From NCBI GenBank assembly GCA_003542615.1, contig DPKG01000014.1:8826-72825 (forward strand): DNA of 64,000 bases, in the 5' to 3' direction. A program made the position numbers and the translations under genes. The first letter of the stretch is position 1; each line of letters begins with the position of its first letter. Shown here piece after piece: positions 24,230-33,267 of this stretch. Below the pieces are notes generated by a model that saw only the letters and a program-made list of their open reading frames with translations, searched no databases and was not told the origin of the DNA. Source of the stretch: Candidatus Shapirobacteria bacterium. Lineage in GTDB: Bacteria; Patescibacteriota; Microgenomatia; UBA12405.

Positions 24230-25999
24230 TTAGGTATCACTTGTACGGATGGCGGTAGCGGTGTTGTTGGAGTTAGTTTGTGACCAGGGAGCGATATATT
24301 GTTTGATGGGGGTATTGTTAACTTCACCTCCATCTCTAACTATAATAACTAAGCTTAAAGCAGTAACATCGCTATGAACACTAGTAAAAGAGAGGGAGCC
24401 CGGCGCACCGGCCAGGTCATCTATATAGGAAATATAAACACCATTGCTGATACTGGCATTAACTGTTAAAAAATCTGCTACATTAGGGACGTCAGCTTCG
24501 GAAGCTGCTGGGTCAATAGTAAATGTTTTACTAGTCGTATTAACAGCAGTATATATTAGTCGTCTTTCAAAGCCATCATTGTCGATAACCCTAATAGTTC
24601 CACTTGCCGGAGTATAGTCGGGGACAGCATTGACTACGACTGAAGTAATATTGTCAGCAGCTAAAGCAGTAGAAAGTGTCATTTGGGTCTTGTTGATGGC
24701 CGGATCGTTATTGCTATCGACACCAAAACGAGGGGCAACTAATACCCGATCTTCGCCATCTACCAGGCCAGCCAAGGTGTTGGTAACATAGTTTGGCGGA
24801 GATTTTGGAGCATCACCTTCCAAATCGGAAAGAGAATCGCTTGATGATAAATCGGTTGGTTCAATACCTAATCCATAAGCACCGATGATAGCTGAACCGG
24901 TAGAAGCACCACAGAAAGGTTTAGAAACGGTACGCTCAAGGTAAGACGTTACCGAGGCCACTCCGGTGGCACCAGTGATAGAACCGTTGGGGGCAGCTCC
25001 AGTTAGAAGCTGAATATATAAATGGGTGGCTGATGTAGTGCTATTGGCGGCGAAAAGCTGACCAGTGCCAAGGGTAGCGCCAGCACCCCAAGTTAATAAC
25101 TCAGGTTCGACAAAAGTTCCAGTTGATTGGACGACTGTTATGTCGTGGGTGATGCCACGGAATAATTCACCGCTGATACCATATAAAGTAGTTGCAGATG
25201 AACCATCACGGGAAAGATATTTAGTGTATTCATAGAAATCGTTGATGGTAGTATGGGTACCGGAAATGTTCCAATCGGAATAATAATGTTCATCCTCAAG
25301 ATTGTTGTCTATGTCCAATGCAGCGTAACCTTCGGTATTAGTGTAGTCAGTACTCCAACCGGAGACCGTGCCGGAATCCGTTTGGTTGTTAAGGTCGGTG
25401 GAATCAGTCAAAGCCAAAACGTTGTTACCCCGGGCGGTAGCATTGATGGTAAACTCCGAGTAAGTATAGCCGAAACGGCGGCAGGTACCGATAAGTTTTC
25501 TGCCATCAATGGGGTTTCCGCCGGATACGGTTTTGATCATAAAACGGTGAGAGATACCGGAGGTGGCGTCGGCATTTAGACCAGCATTGTTATAATTCCA
25601 GAAACTTAAGGCACTGCTTATAACAGCGCCATTTTGGATGATTCTGATTTGGACGTCAGCATTACCGAAGTTAACGATACCGTCGTAGATGTCGTCACCA
25701 TCATTTTGGATGATAGAACCATCGTATAGATGTTCGGCGGCGGTGGCATCGATATTGTAATTATTTATTAGGGTAATAATGTTATCGGTGGACCTGGCAG
25801 AAGGATTAAGACTGGTAATATCGAGTTCGTCGTCTCCAGCAGCAACAGCATCGTCGGCTAACCCCTGGAGCCAACGGTGAAATTCAATGACAGTAGCATA
25901 AGACGGAGTACCACCGGTGCCGTCGTGATCGCCACCGACATATCTAATATCGTTGGCTACTCCACGGGTAATTGTCCAGTCAGTTGCAACTAGTGCCAT
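24230..25999 (-). CDS. Phage virion/fibre-like beta-rich protein (589 aa)
   Basis: No signal peptide, few Lys and Cys, rich in Asn, Thr, Asp, Gly and Ser, with strong strand alternation as in fibre and adhesin proteins. The N-terminal segment with VIEFHRWLQGLADD and then STDNIITLINNYNI resembles structural proteins I know from marine phages. Segments AEHLYDGSII, STDLNNQTD and DFYEYTKYLSRD recur in altered form in the 642-aa protein at 26813-28741, so the two are paralogues. It has a strong promoter of its own (26058-26086). Confidence 0.6.
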   Translation of the reverse strand: MALVATDWTITRGVANDIRYVGGDHDGTGGTPSYATVIEFHRWLQGLADDAVAAGDDELDITSLNPSARSTDNIITLINNYNIDATAAEHLYDGSIIQNDGDDIYDGIVNFGNADVQIRIIQNGAVISSALSFWNYNNAGLNADATSGISHRFMIKTVSGGNPIDGRKLIGTCRRFGYTYSEFTINATARGNNVLALTDSTDLNNQTDSGTVSGWSTDYTNTEGYAALDIDNNLEDEHYYSDWNISGTHTTINDFYEYTKYLSRDGSSATTLYGISGELFRGITHDITVVQSTGTFVEPELLTWGAGATLGTGQLFAANSTTSATHLYIQLLTGAAPNGSITGATGVASVTSYLERTVSKPFCGASTGSAIIGAYGLGIEPTDLSSSDSLSDLEGDAPKSPPNYVTNTLAGLVDGEDRVLVAPRFGVDSNNDPAINKTQMTLSTALAADNITSVVVNAVPDYTPASGTIRVIDNDGFERRLIYTAVNTTSKTFTIDPAASEADVPNVADFLTVNASISNGVYISYIDDLAGAPGSLSFTSVHSDVTALSLVIIVRDGGEVNNTPIKQYIAPWSQTNSNNTATAIRTSDT

Positions 26000-26057
26000 A
26001 TTATTTTAAAAATTATTTTAGAGGTAAATTTATAAATTAGTTAATGAAGTTATATTG

Positions 26058-26086
26058 TTTATAGCTTTTTAAAATTTGGATGTCAA
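26058..26086 (-). promoter_or_regulatory. Consensus promoter for the 589-aa fibre-like gene
   Basis: Minus strand: TTGACA (26086-26081), 17-bp spacer, TATAAA (26063-26058). This leaves a leader of about 50 nt before the ATG at 25999, unusual here because most promoters in the window sit right against the start codon. Confidence 0.65.
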
Positions 26087-26098
26087 TGACAGGTTACC

Positions 26099-26611
26099 CT
26101 AAGCCTTTTTGAAGCGGTCGGAAATGTAGAAATTGGTAATATTGTCGCTTTTTCCATCAATAAAATCGTTTAGAGTTTTTTGTCCTAAAGCTATAATTTC
26201 TTGAAGATTGCTGTTGGTATTGTTGGTAGAAATATAGTTTAAAAATTCACTAAAGGTGACATCGGGAACAGCGGCCATTAAGCTGATAAAACTATTAAAA
26301 ACAGAATCCTTGGAGGCTTCAAATTTGACAAAATCTTGATTGACCAAATCACCGACCTTGGTATCTTTGTCTAAAGTTTTTAAAATATCCATTAAAACCA
26401 AAGATTTAACCAATAAAAAGTTTAGATTCATTAAAATATTACAAGTGGCTAATTGTTTTTTGGTGTAAAGTTTTGGTTTATTGTCAGTATCGGTCCAATA
26501 ACTTAGTTTTTGAGGAGAATTGTTACTCCCCTTTTTAAGCATGGTATTGGGAGGTCTTACCCAGTTTCGATTCTTTTGGAGAATTTTTGATTTTTTGGAA
26601 GGATTAATCAT
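26099..26611 (-). CDS. Unknown helical protein of the structural block (170 aa)
   Basis: A basic N-terminal 45 residues (many K, R, N, P) precede an all-helical domain with LATCNILMNLNFLLVKSL and NSFISLMAAVPDVTF. No signal peptide and no family recognised. It overlaps the coiled-coil gene upstream by 4 nt, so it is translated from the same message. A structural or assembly role is suggested only by position. Confidence 0.5.
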   Translation of the reverse strand: MINPSKKSKILQKNRNWVRPPNTMLKKGSNNSPQKLSYWTDTDNKPKLYTKKQLATCNILMNLNFLLVKSLVLMDILKTLDKDTKVGDLVNQDFVKFEASKDSVFNSFISLMAAVPDVTFSEFLNYISTNNTNSNLQEIIALGQKTLNDFIDGKSDNITNFYISDRFKKA

Positions 26612-26820
26612 CTTTGGGAGCCTTTGGAATAAATTAAGGCTAACATTTCAAGCATTTGTTTTTGTAATTTGGCAAATTTGTGTTGATAATTATTAATTAT
26701 ATCCTGTTTGTTTAGAATATCTTTCTCCAGATGTCGAAGAAGTTTTCGGATTCGTTTGGCTTTTAAAACAGCTTCTTGGAGTTTTTGGGAGGAGGAATTT
26801 TCAAATTCTTCTCTATTCAT
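26608..26820 (-). CDS. Small coiled-coil protein (70 aa)
   Basis: Basic heptad helix (LRHLEKDILNKQDIINNYQ) ending LALIYSKGSQR, like the 74-aa protein at 23633-23857. It overlaps both neighbours (8 nt with the 642-aa gene, 4 nt with the 170-aa gene), which marks a tight operon. Confidence 0.55.
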   Translation of the reverse strand: MNREEFENSSSQKLQEAVLKAKRIRKLLRHLEKDILNKQDIINNYQHKFAKLQKQMLEMLALIYSKGSQR

Positions 26821-28741
26821 CTTTGGCTAATTGAATAATGACTGATAGACCGGTACTGGTATTGACAGTACCACTGATAGCTCCCTGTTGATAGTAAGGA
26901 GTACCGGATGATTTCCGGACCCAACCGGCGACCGGTTGGTTGGCGGTAAGACTTCGGGTATCGCTAATTTCCCCAATGGAGTTAGTGGCACCGTTGATAA
27001 TGGCAAAGGTAGCGGTAATACTAGTACCGGTAGCCGGTGATAAATCGAGAGTTTCAGTGGCAGTATAGGTATATTGATTTTCGTTGGTGACAGTAACTTC
27101 AAAGGCGCCGTTGTAATCGTCGTCATTGGTAACACCTTTAATAATGACGTAATCTCCACTAGTTAGTCCGTGGGCAGTGTGACTGACGGTGGCGGTGGTA
27201 CCGGAACCGGTAATAGAGACAGGAGCTTGGTAAAAATAGTTAGCGTTATCGGTAACCCAAACCAGGACGTTGGCAAATTCGATGACCGAAGCAGTAGCTA
27301 AATCCTGAACGGTAATAGTGGTGGCAACGGTACTGGGCGGAGTTTGGATGGTATCAGTAGAATCGGTGAGCTGATAATTGTTGGAGTCGGCACCGGCCAT
27401 GTTGTAAACATAAACGCCACGAGCCCCATAAAATTTACCTCCGGCAAAAGTACCGAAAGGAGCGATTTTTACTTCAATTAATGTTTCCGGAGTGCCGTTA
27501 ACGAGAGCGGCACCAGTAGAAGAATCGGTGATGGCTTGATTGTCGGTAAAAGTTCCCCTGACGGTATGGAGAGTCAAAATACCAGTGTTGTCACCATTGT
27601 AATGGTCGGCGGTGATGATAGCAGTACCGGTAGCGGTAGAAACAGCCAGACCTTGGGTGAAAGCAGCGGTGCGGGTGTCATAAGAGAGACGAAGAGTACC
27701 GACTCCGGTATACTGTTCGCCGTTTAAACCATTTAGAGAAGTGGTAGAGGTGCGACGGGTGACGTATTTGGTGTATTCGTAAAAATTTTTGATGGTATTG
27801 CCGCCACAGTTTATAACTACATCGTAAGGTTGCAGGCCATTGCCATTACTTAGATCTTTGGTGTCGGCGCCAAAGGTAAAAGTGATACCAGAAAGAGCGG
27901 CAATGGTACTGATGTCGGTGGTGTTATTTAAGTCGGTACTGGTAGCCAGAGGGATAGGAGAGCGACCACCGGTGGTCATGATAGTTTGATAATGATCGTA
28001 TAATTTACCGTATTCTCGGGCAAAGATAGTGATTACACCGCTATCATTAAGGGTGCCCTGAATGACAATTCTTTGTAAAATGTCAATGTGACCTGAAGGC
28101 CACCAGGCGGTGATTTTGGTACCAGCTTGGATAATATAAATTTCGGTACCTGAGGCAAGAGTACCGATGGTATAGATATTAGCCCAGGTGGTACCCCCGG
28201 TGGCGGCGGCTAATATTTGGGTATCGATGTGAAAATTACAGGTGACATCGCCGGAAGTAGAATCCCAATTGTCGGTAGCGGCATTGCTGGCAGGACGAAT
28301 GACAAGATACTCACCACTGACAAAGAGAAGGGTACCGGAATCACCATCGGCGTGAGTAATAGTGTTGCCAATATCTCCGGAGACGATATTGGTGCCGGAA
28401 CGTTTGATGACAACTATACCGGTACGAACAGTGGCAACGCGGGGATAATCTTTGCTAATTAATCCCCCACCATACAAATGTTGAGTAGTAGTTCCGTCTA
28501 TATACCAAGGGTCCTGCTGGTCGTCCAAATCGATAAGGCCAATTTGATATTCCGTGGGGGTAATGGCATTAATAGGAATACCGTCATCCATTTGGGTGGG
28601 TTCATCAAACAGGTCTTGAAGAGCAATGTAAAGTTCTCTGACAGAATAAGTACCGGTAGTACCAGACCAGACAATTCTTTTTTGACGGGTTTCTGATAGA
28701 TAGTAAACGGTAAAATCTCCCGATAGAACAGTGCTTGACAT
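26813..28741 (-). CDS. Phage virion/fibre-like beta-rich protein (642 aa)
   Basis: Thr/Gly/Ile/Val-rich, no signal peptide. N-terminal VYYLSETRQKRIVWSG and YIALQDLFDEPTQMDD give way to repeated strand-turn units. STDLNNTTD, NFYEYTKYVTRR and GLNGEQYTG match the 589-aa protein. Near the C-terminus, HGLTSGDYVIIKGVTNDDDY with YNGAFEVTV is a module I know from phage tail and baseplate proteins. The ATG is 6 nt after TAAAAT (28753-28748), so it can be transcribed separately. Confidence 0.6.
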   Translation of the reverse strand: MSSTVLSGDFTVYYLSETRQKRIVWSGTTGTYSVRELYIALQDLFDEPTQMDDGIPINAITPTEYQIGLIDLDDQQDPWYIDGTTTQHLYGGGLISKDYPRVATVRTGIVVIKRSGTNIVSGDIGNTITHADGDSGTLLFVSGEYLVIRPASNAATDNWDSTSGDVTCNFHIDTQILAAATGGTTWANIYTIGTLASGTEIYIIQAGTKITAWWPSGHIDILQRIVIQGTLNDSGVITIFAREYGKLYDHYQTIMTTGGRSPIPLATSTDLNNTTDISTIAALSGITFTFGADTKDLSNGNGLQPYDVVINCGGNTIKNFYEYTKYVTRRTSTTSLNGLNGEQYTGVGTLRLSYDTRTAAFTQGLAVSTATGTAIITADHYNGDNTGILTLHTVRGTFTDNQAITDSSTGAALVNGTPETLIEVKIAPFGTFAGGKFYGARGVYVYNMAGADSNNYQLTDSTDTIQTPPSTVATTITVQDLATASVIEFANVLVWVTDNANYFYQAPVSITGSGTTATVSHTAHGLTSGDYVIIKGVTNDDDYNGAFEVTVTNENQYTYTATETLDLSPATGTSITATFAIINGATNSIGEISDTRSLTANQPVAGWVRKSSGTPYYQQGAISGTVNTSTGLSVIIQLAKDE

Positions 28742-28768
28742 TTTCTTATTTTACAATTTTTGAATTGA

Positions 28769-30373
28769 CTATGTAGAGGCAGTGATATCTTCGATTAGAG
28801 TAATGGTGGCTGAATAGCCAGTACCAGTAATAGTACCCGATGAGCTGACGGGAATATATTTGGTGTCCCCAGTTGAAGATTTTCTAACACGAACGTAAAT
28901 GGCGGCGGGAGTGGTGCCGCCATAACCAAAAGAAACTTCACCATTAATATCCGTATCGGTATTTAATAACACGGAATCATCACTGGAAAGACAGACAGCG
29001 ACTTGGGCTGTTTGTATGGGATCGTTGGTGACATCAACAACGGTGACAGAAACGGGGACAGAAGAAACAACACTGGTGGTGGAACCAGCACTGTTTTGGA
29101 CGGATATGGTACCGGTAATACCGGAAGCATTGAGAGTAACCGCTCCGCCGGAATTATTATAAATTACTTCATTTCCGGTAGTACCATCGGTAGTGGCATA
29201 GCCGGTAAAAGTATGACCAGAAAGACTATAAGAATTACCGGCACAAGAGGTATCAAGTTCGATGGCATGACTGGTACCATCGGAGACAAAAGTGCAGGCG
29301 GTAATAACTGAGGGATTAGTAGCTAAAATTGATGAGGCAGCAGTGGTATTGGTAAAAGTACAGTCGGTGAAAGTTCCACCACCCTGGGTAACTAGAGCAC
29401 ATCTTCTAAAAGTGGCGGAAATGACGGTGCTATTTGATTGAAAGATAAAAGTGTTCATGTCGGTAAAGGAGCTGTTGTTGATATTGACATCGGCATTAGC
29501 AACAACTTCAAAATCACCTTTAGATAATTGGGTGGACAAAAGGGCGGTAAAGTTGACGTTGTCCCAGGTGACGACCGAACTGGTATTTTTTATTTCAATC
29601 TTATTAAAGGTGGCAAAGGTAGCGGGGGTGTCGTCTATGGTAATGTTGATATTTGAGTCGACAAAGTAACAGGCTGCTGTCTCCCCAAAACTCATGAGAC
29701 CTTTCCAGAGATAACCGGTACCTTCTTTTTGAAATAGACCCCATCTGGCTGTTTGCGCATCGTTGACGGCAGCCATGGCAGCAAAATTGCCGTAACCACC
29801 GCCGATGTTATCTCCGTTGTCGAAAAGTATCTGGCCACGGCCATAATACATAGCATCAAAACCATGCATGGTTCCCTTGGAAATATTAGAAATAACATCA
29901 GCGGCGGCACCAAAAAAACGATAGGTACCACCATGGCCGGTACCGACAGTATAATCGGCAGTTTTGGCAGGATTAACAGCATAACATTGCCAGCCACCAT
30001 AGGGATTGCGACCTTTATCACTACCACCAACTCTCCATGCGGAGAAGTTTAAAACATCGGCACCAACGATGGCTCTTAAACCTCCGGAAGCGTAGTTGCT
30101 CATAGCGTTAGCTGGTAAAAGAACGTGCCACATAAAAACGCAGGTGTAGTTAGCAGTAAATGAAGCAGATAAAGAAGAGCCATAATCAAAACAACCGGAA
30201 CAGAGTCCGGTTTTATTATTGGTGTCGGATGAACGACAACCTGAACCTTCAATGTAATAATCACCTTCTCCCAGTGGAGCATCTCCAACAGCCCAAGCCG
30301 TCATTTCCACCCAGGTGCCGCTTTCAGCATTAGTGAGAGGGGTTAGATCAGAATTATATGTGGGTACGGCCAT
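28769..30373 (-). CDS. Beta-helix-like structural protein (534 aa)
   Basis: The N-terminal half (about 1-240) is Gly/Trp/Tyr-rich and resembles virion structural proteins (FSAWRVGGSDKGRNPYGGW). The middle is a run of short strands with N-I-N-N-S-S-F-T turns, suggesting a right-handed beta-helix as in tail spikes. The last 90 residues (VSVTVVDVTNDPIQTAQVAV) look like an Ig/carboxypeptidase-regulatory fold ending an extended fibre. No signal peptide. Its start overlaps the YkgJ-like gene by 20 nt. Confidence 0.58.
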   Translation of the reverse strand: MAVPTYNSDLTPLTNAESGTWVEMTAWAVGDAPLGEGDYYIEGSGCRSSDTNNKTGLCSGCFDYGSSLSASFTANYTCVFMWHVLLPANAMSNYASGGLRAIVGADVLNFSAWRVGGSDKGRNPYGGWQCYAVNPAKTADYTVGTGHGGTYRFFGAAADVISNISKGTMHGFDAMYYGRGQILFDNGDNIGGGYGNFAAMAAVNDAQTARWGLFQKEGTGYLWKGLMSFGETAACYFVDSNINITIDDTPATFATFNKIEIKNTSSVVTWDNVNFTALLSTQLSKGDFEVVANADVNINNSSFTDMNTFIFQSNSTVISATFRRCALVTQGGGTFTDCTFTNTTAASSILATNPSVITACTFVSDGTSHAIELDTSCAGNSYSLSGHTFTGYATTDGTTGNEVIYNNSGGAVTLNASGITGTISVQNSAGSTTSVVSSVPVSVTVVDVTNDPIQTAQVAVCLSSDDSVLLNTDTDINGEVSFGYGGTTPAAIYVRVRKSSTGDTKYIPVSSSGTITGTGYSATITLIEDITAST

Positions 30374-30812
30374 ATTTTTCGATTAAAAAGTTATTAAACT
30401 CATTTTTAACATCTTGGGCATTATCTCCTTTTTTGAGATAAATTTTGTTAATTCCATTAGTATTGATAATCACTGAATAACCTTGATTCCCAAAATTTTT
30501 AATCTGTTGTTTGGCAATTTCGGTCATCTCGAAACGGTGGTCTTGGGTGCCAAAAAAAATATTATCATTAACTTTTTCAAATATCATTTTACAGTGATCT
30601 GGCCTTAATTTGATAGAGACTTTTTCCATTTGATGATAGGCACAACGAAATCCGGCACAGGCTTTTGGGCGATCTTTGTAGATTAGACAGCCTTTTTTAA
30701 GAACACAATGTTTACAAAGTTGATTGGCTGGTTTATTAAGACTGCGTACAGGTAATAGATAGCAACACAGGGTACATTGGCCACAGCGATTTTGGTTTTC
30801 AATATTTGCCAT
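30354..30812 (-). CDS. YkgJ-family CxxCxxCC protein
   Basis: CGQCTLCC near the N-terminus and further cysteines in CKHCVLKKGC and CAGFRCAYHQ form the zinc/iron-binding cysteine set of the YkgJ (UPF0153) family, whose role is unknown. The 152-aa length is normal. A TATAAT box (30823-30818) sits 5 nt before its ATG, and its end overlaps the 534-aa structural gene. It is thus the first gene of the block that runs toward the Tat cluster. Confidence 0.75.
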   Translation of the reverse strand: MANIENQNRCGQCTLCCYLLPVRSLNKPANQLCKHCVLKKGCLIYKDRPKACAGFRCAYHQMEKVSIKLRPDHCKMIFEKVNDNIFFGTQDHRFEMTEIAKQQIKNFGNQGYSVIINTNGINKIYLKKGDNAQDVKNEFNNFLIEKYGRTHI

Positions 30813-30936
30813 AAGCTATTATACATTTGAGCTAAACTTTTTTTAATCTATGCTTAACTTAATTAAAAGTTTTGATCATGATAGTTATAAAAGGGAGAAA
30901 TTATTTTTAGTTTCGGTGGAGGAAACAGCAGGTCGT

Positions 30937-31404
30937 TTAATCGACTGATGGTTCATCAGTTTTTGGCTGGGAATTGAGGATGTAATTTTTCTTGTCGGAA
31001 AAAGGGTGAATTATACCCGTTATCAAGTAGTAGATTAGAGGAATAAGGAGAAGGGTACTGGCAAAAGCGATAGAAATAGTCCACTGGACGGTGGTGATTT
31101 TCATGCCGGTGGCTAGTTGTTGGATGGCATAAAGATTGCTGAGGATAAAAATAACAAAGAGGGAAATGGCTTTTTGAAAATTAAAGCCACTAATAAAGGA
31201 TAATACGAGCCAAACTAGGAGAAAAAGTCCGATGGTTCTGGAAAAAATACCAAAGGTAGTCAGAGGATATTGAGACATCAGAGGAGAATTCAAAAATTGG
31301 TAAGGATTTTTGACGGTGAGGGCAATTGGTCCGGATATTGAGTCGATGGCGTGGGCTAAGACGATAAGGGCAAAGGTAAAGATAAAGAGATATTCTTTTT
31401 TCAC
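30937..31404 (-). CDS. Four-helix membrane protein, unknown
   Basis: 155 aa with four predicted membrane helices and a short polar C-terminus. No motif recognised. It overlaps the dCache sensor gene by 4 nt, so the two proteins are probably made together and may form a complex. Confidence 0.55.
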   Translation of the reverse strand: MKKEYLFIFTFALIVLAHAIDSISGPIALTVKNPYQFLNSPLMSQYPLTTFGIFSRTIGLFLLVWLVLSFISGFNFQKAISLFVIFILSNLYAIQQLATGMKITTVQWTISIAFASTLLLIPLIYYLITGIIHPFSDKKNYILNSQPKTDEPSVD

Positions 31405-32387
31405 CTTTTTTGTAAAAAACGATTATAAATAAATAGACTTAAAGCTATACTAGAGAAATAAGTGAATATAAGTAGGATAACATTTCGCAACACGAAAGGG
31501 GAAATAAATATCAAGGCGTCATCAATCGGAGTTGTAATGGCCAATATCCATTTGGTAGAAGAATTAAGTTTGACAGGTGATGAAGCGATTAAAGTTCTGG
31601 TAAGCTTACCTGTAGAGAAATCGGGGATGACAATATCAAGCTTGGATTCTTGATTAGAGGTCAGTTTTTGACGTATTAGTGGCATAACAATTTTGTCACC
31701 AAGAAAAGGATGTTCGTCGACGATATGAAAAATGTTTTGGTTTACTACTTCTTGTGTAGTACCATTGAAGACATCTCCGTTGGAATTAAATAGATAAATA
31801 CCGGTACGTGGGGAGATTTTTAGAGGTTCAAGATATTTTTCAGTCAAGGAAGGGATAGAAATAGAAACCGTGAGAACCCCAATGAATTTATTGTTGGAAT
31901 AAAGGGGAGTGGCGACGGGAATTTTAAAAGTTTGGCCGGCACCAGGTACCCGGGAGACAAATGGCTTGCCAAAAGAAATTGTACCAGGAGGTGAACCTGA
32001 AGCTGCGATAAAATAATCACGATCTGAGACATTGCCTCCAAGAGAAAGTTTTTCGGCATTACTGGCGGTTAATTTTATTTGACCTTGGATATCGGTGAGA
32101 ATGATACCGACAACGGGAGTGTCGGACCAATTATCGACAAAGTCTTGGAGAATTTTAGGAGTGATAATATTATTGCTGGAAAGAATAAGTAAGGACCTGG
32201 AGGTTAAGTCAATAAAACTACTGATAGAAGATGCTCCAGAACGAACAATAACCTGTTCGCGATGGAGCATTTGCTCAACCAAAGATTTGATACTACTGGC
32301 TCCGGTAATCTGATATAAGGTAAACGAAAGAGCAAAAAAAATAACAAAAGAAATTGTTGAAATCAGATAAAAAAATTTTTTAGTCAT
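31401..32387 (-). CDS. Orphan dCache-type sensor domain protein
   Basis: A membrane helix at each end (about 5-28 and 295-322) encloses an extracytoplasmic domain of about 260 residues. That domain has the double-Cache order: N-terminal long helix, GIILTDIQGQI, SDRDYFIAA, GKPFVSRVPGAGQ, then GVLTVSISI and GIYLFNSNGDVF in the second lobe. Such domains bind small ligands for chemoreceptors and kinases. Here the protein stops six residues after the second helix, so no HAMP, kinase or cyclase output exists. Its signal must pass through a partner, perhaps the membrane protein overlapping its 3' end. Confidence 0.7.
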   Translation of the reverse strand: MTKKFFYLISTISFVIFFALSFTLYQITGASSIKSLVEQMLHREQVIVRSGASSISSFIDLTSRSLLILSSNNIITPKILQDFVDNWSDTPVVGIILTDIQGQIKLTASNAEKLSLGGNVSDRDYFIAASGSPPGTISFGKPFVSRVPGAGQTFKIPVATPLYSNNKFIGVLTVSISIPSLTEKYLEPLKISPRTGIYLFNSNGDVFNGTTQEVVNQNIFHIVDEHPFLGDKIVMPLIRQKLTSNQESKLDIVIPDFSTGKLTRTLIASSPVKLNSSTKWILAITTPIDDALIFISPFVLRNVILLIFTYFSSIALSLFIYNRFLQKR

Positions 32388-32439
32388 AATTGCTTATGAT
32401 ATAACACGGTATTGCTTTTTGTAATGTCAAAAGATGATA

Positions 32440-33267
32440 TCAAAAAATTGTATCAAACGATTCGTAAGTTTGATTTTCTTTGTCGTTCCAGGCGGTGGTG
32501 AAATCAGACACACCATTACAATAAAGGAAGTCTCCTTCTCCTACCCCACTGGTAGTTTCCCGTTGGATGTACCACTGGCCACTTTGGTCGACAAAACCAT
32601 AATAAGAATAGGTGTCGCTGCTGGTGTCATCCATCTTGCTAATCTTGTAACCATCGGTGGGCTGTTTGGCGGCGGGGTCGATTTTGTTGCCACCGGTATC
32701 TTTAATTGAAATGGTGCCGGGGCCGGGGACAGAACCGAAAAAGGAAGCAGAGGCTTTTTTGGGATTGACCAAAGTGAGGGCGGCAAGACCAAGACCGGCA
32801 GAACCGGCCATTTTGAGAAATTGGCGGCGGCTTTGGTCGGAGATCTGAACCTGAGTTAAATCTTTTTCGGGTGGCGGAGGGGTGGGTTTGGGGGGAAGGC
32901 GAAAATTAAGATGAGAAATTAAATTTTTGATTTGATTGACCAATTCGAGTCCAAAAAAGAAAACTAAGGGAGTAAAAGTAAGACCAAGAATAAGTTGAAG
33001 AGTAGATTGAGCCACCAAAAGATTCATTAGCCAGATAACGGCGACCAAAAGATAACAAAATAAATTTAATATGGAAAAAATAAATCGGGAGATTTTGCCG
33101 GAAATAAATTTTTTGAAAATCAGATAGATTAATACCAAAGTAAAGGCGATCAGAGCAAGGGGATTATTTTTCCAAACGCCAAAAACAAAACCGAGAACAA
33201 GATTTAAAAAGACAAAAAGGAGAGAGTACCAAAAAAGAATGTGATTAAGAGTTATTTTGATTTTCAT
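32440..33267 (-). CDS. Polytopic protein with internal twin-arginine (Tat) signal
   Basis: Three or four membrane helices (about 8-30, 37-52, 63-85, 88-110) lead to a proline-rich cytoplasmic linker. The sequence SRRQFLK (146-152) follows, a perfect match to the Tat consensus SRRxFLK. A mild hydrophobic segment (154-168) and an ASAS site come next. The last 100 residues would be exported; they are polar, with one Cys and a GQWYIQRET segment, and are not recognised. The ATG at 33267 overlaps the upstream stop as ATGA. The open frame to 33300 is not needed. A tatC gene lies 10 kb downstream on the same strand. Confidence 0.72.
   Translation of the reverse strand: MKIKITLNHILFWYSLLFVFLNLVLGFVFGVWKNNPLALIAFTLVLIYLIFKKFISGKISRFIFSILNLFCYLLVAVIWLMNLLVAQSTLQLILGLTFTPLVFFFGLELVNQIKNLISHLNFRLPPKPTPPPPEKDLTQVQISDQSRRQFLKMAGSAGLGLAALTLVNPKKASASFFGSVPGPGTISIKDTGGNKIDPAAKQPTDGYKISKMDDTSSDTYSYYGFVDQSGQWYIQRETTSGVGEGDFLYCNGVSDFTTAWNDKENQTYESFDTIF

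Noticed and set aside
23124..30373. Complete prophage
   Set aside because: No terminase, portal, capsid, lysis or integrase gene is found among or beside the tail-like genes.
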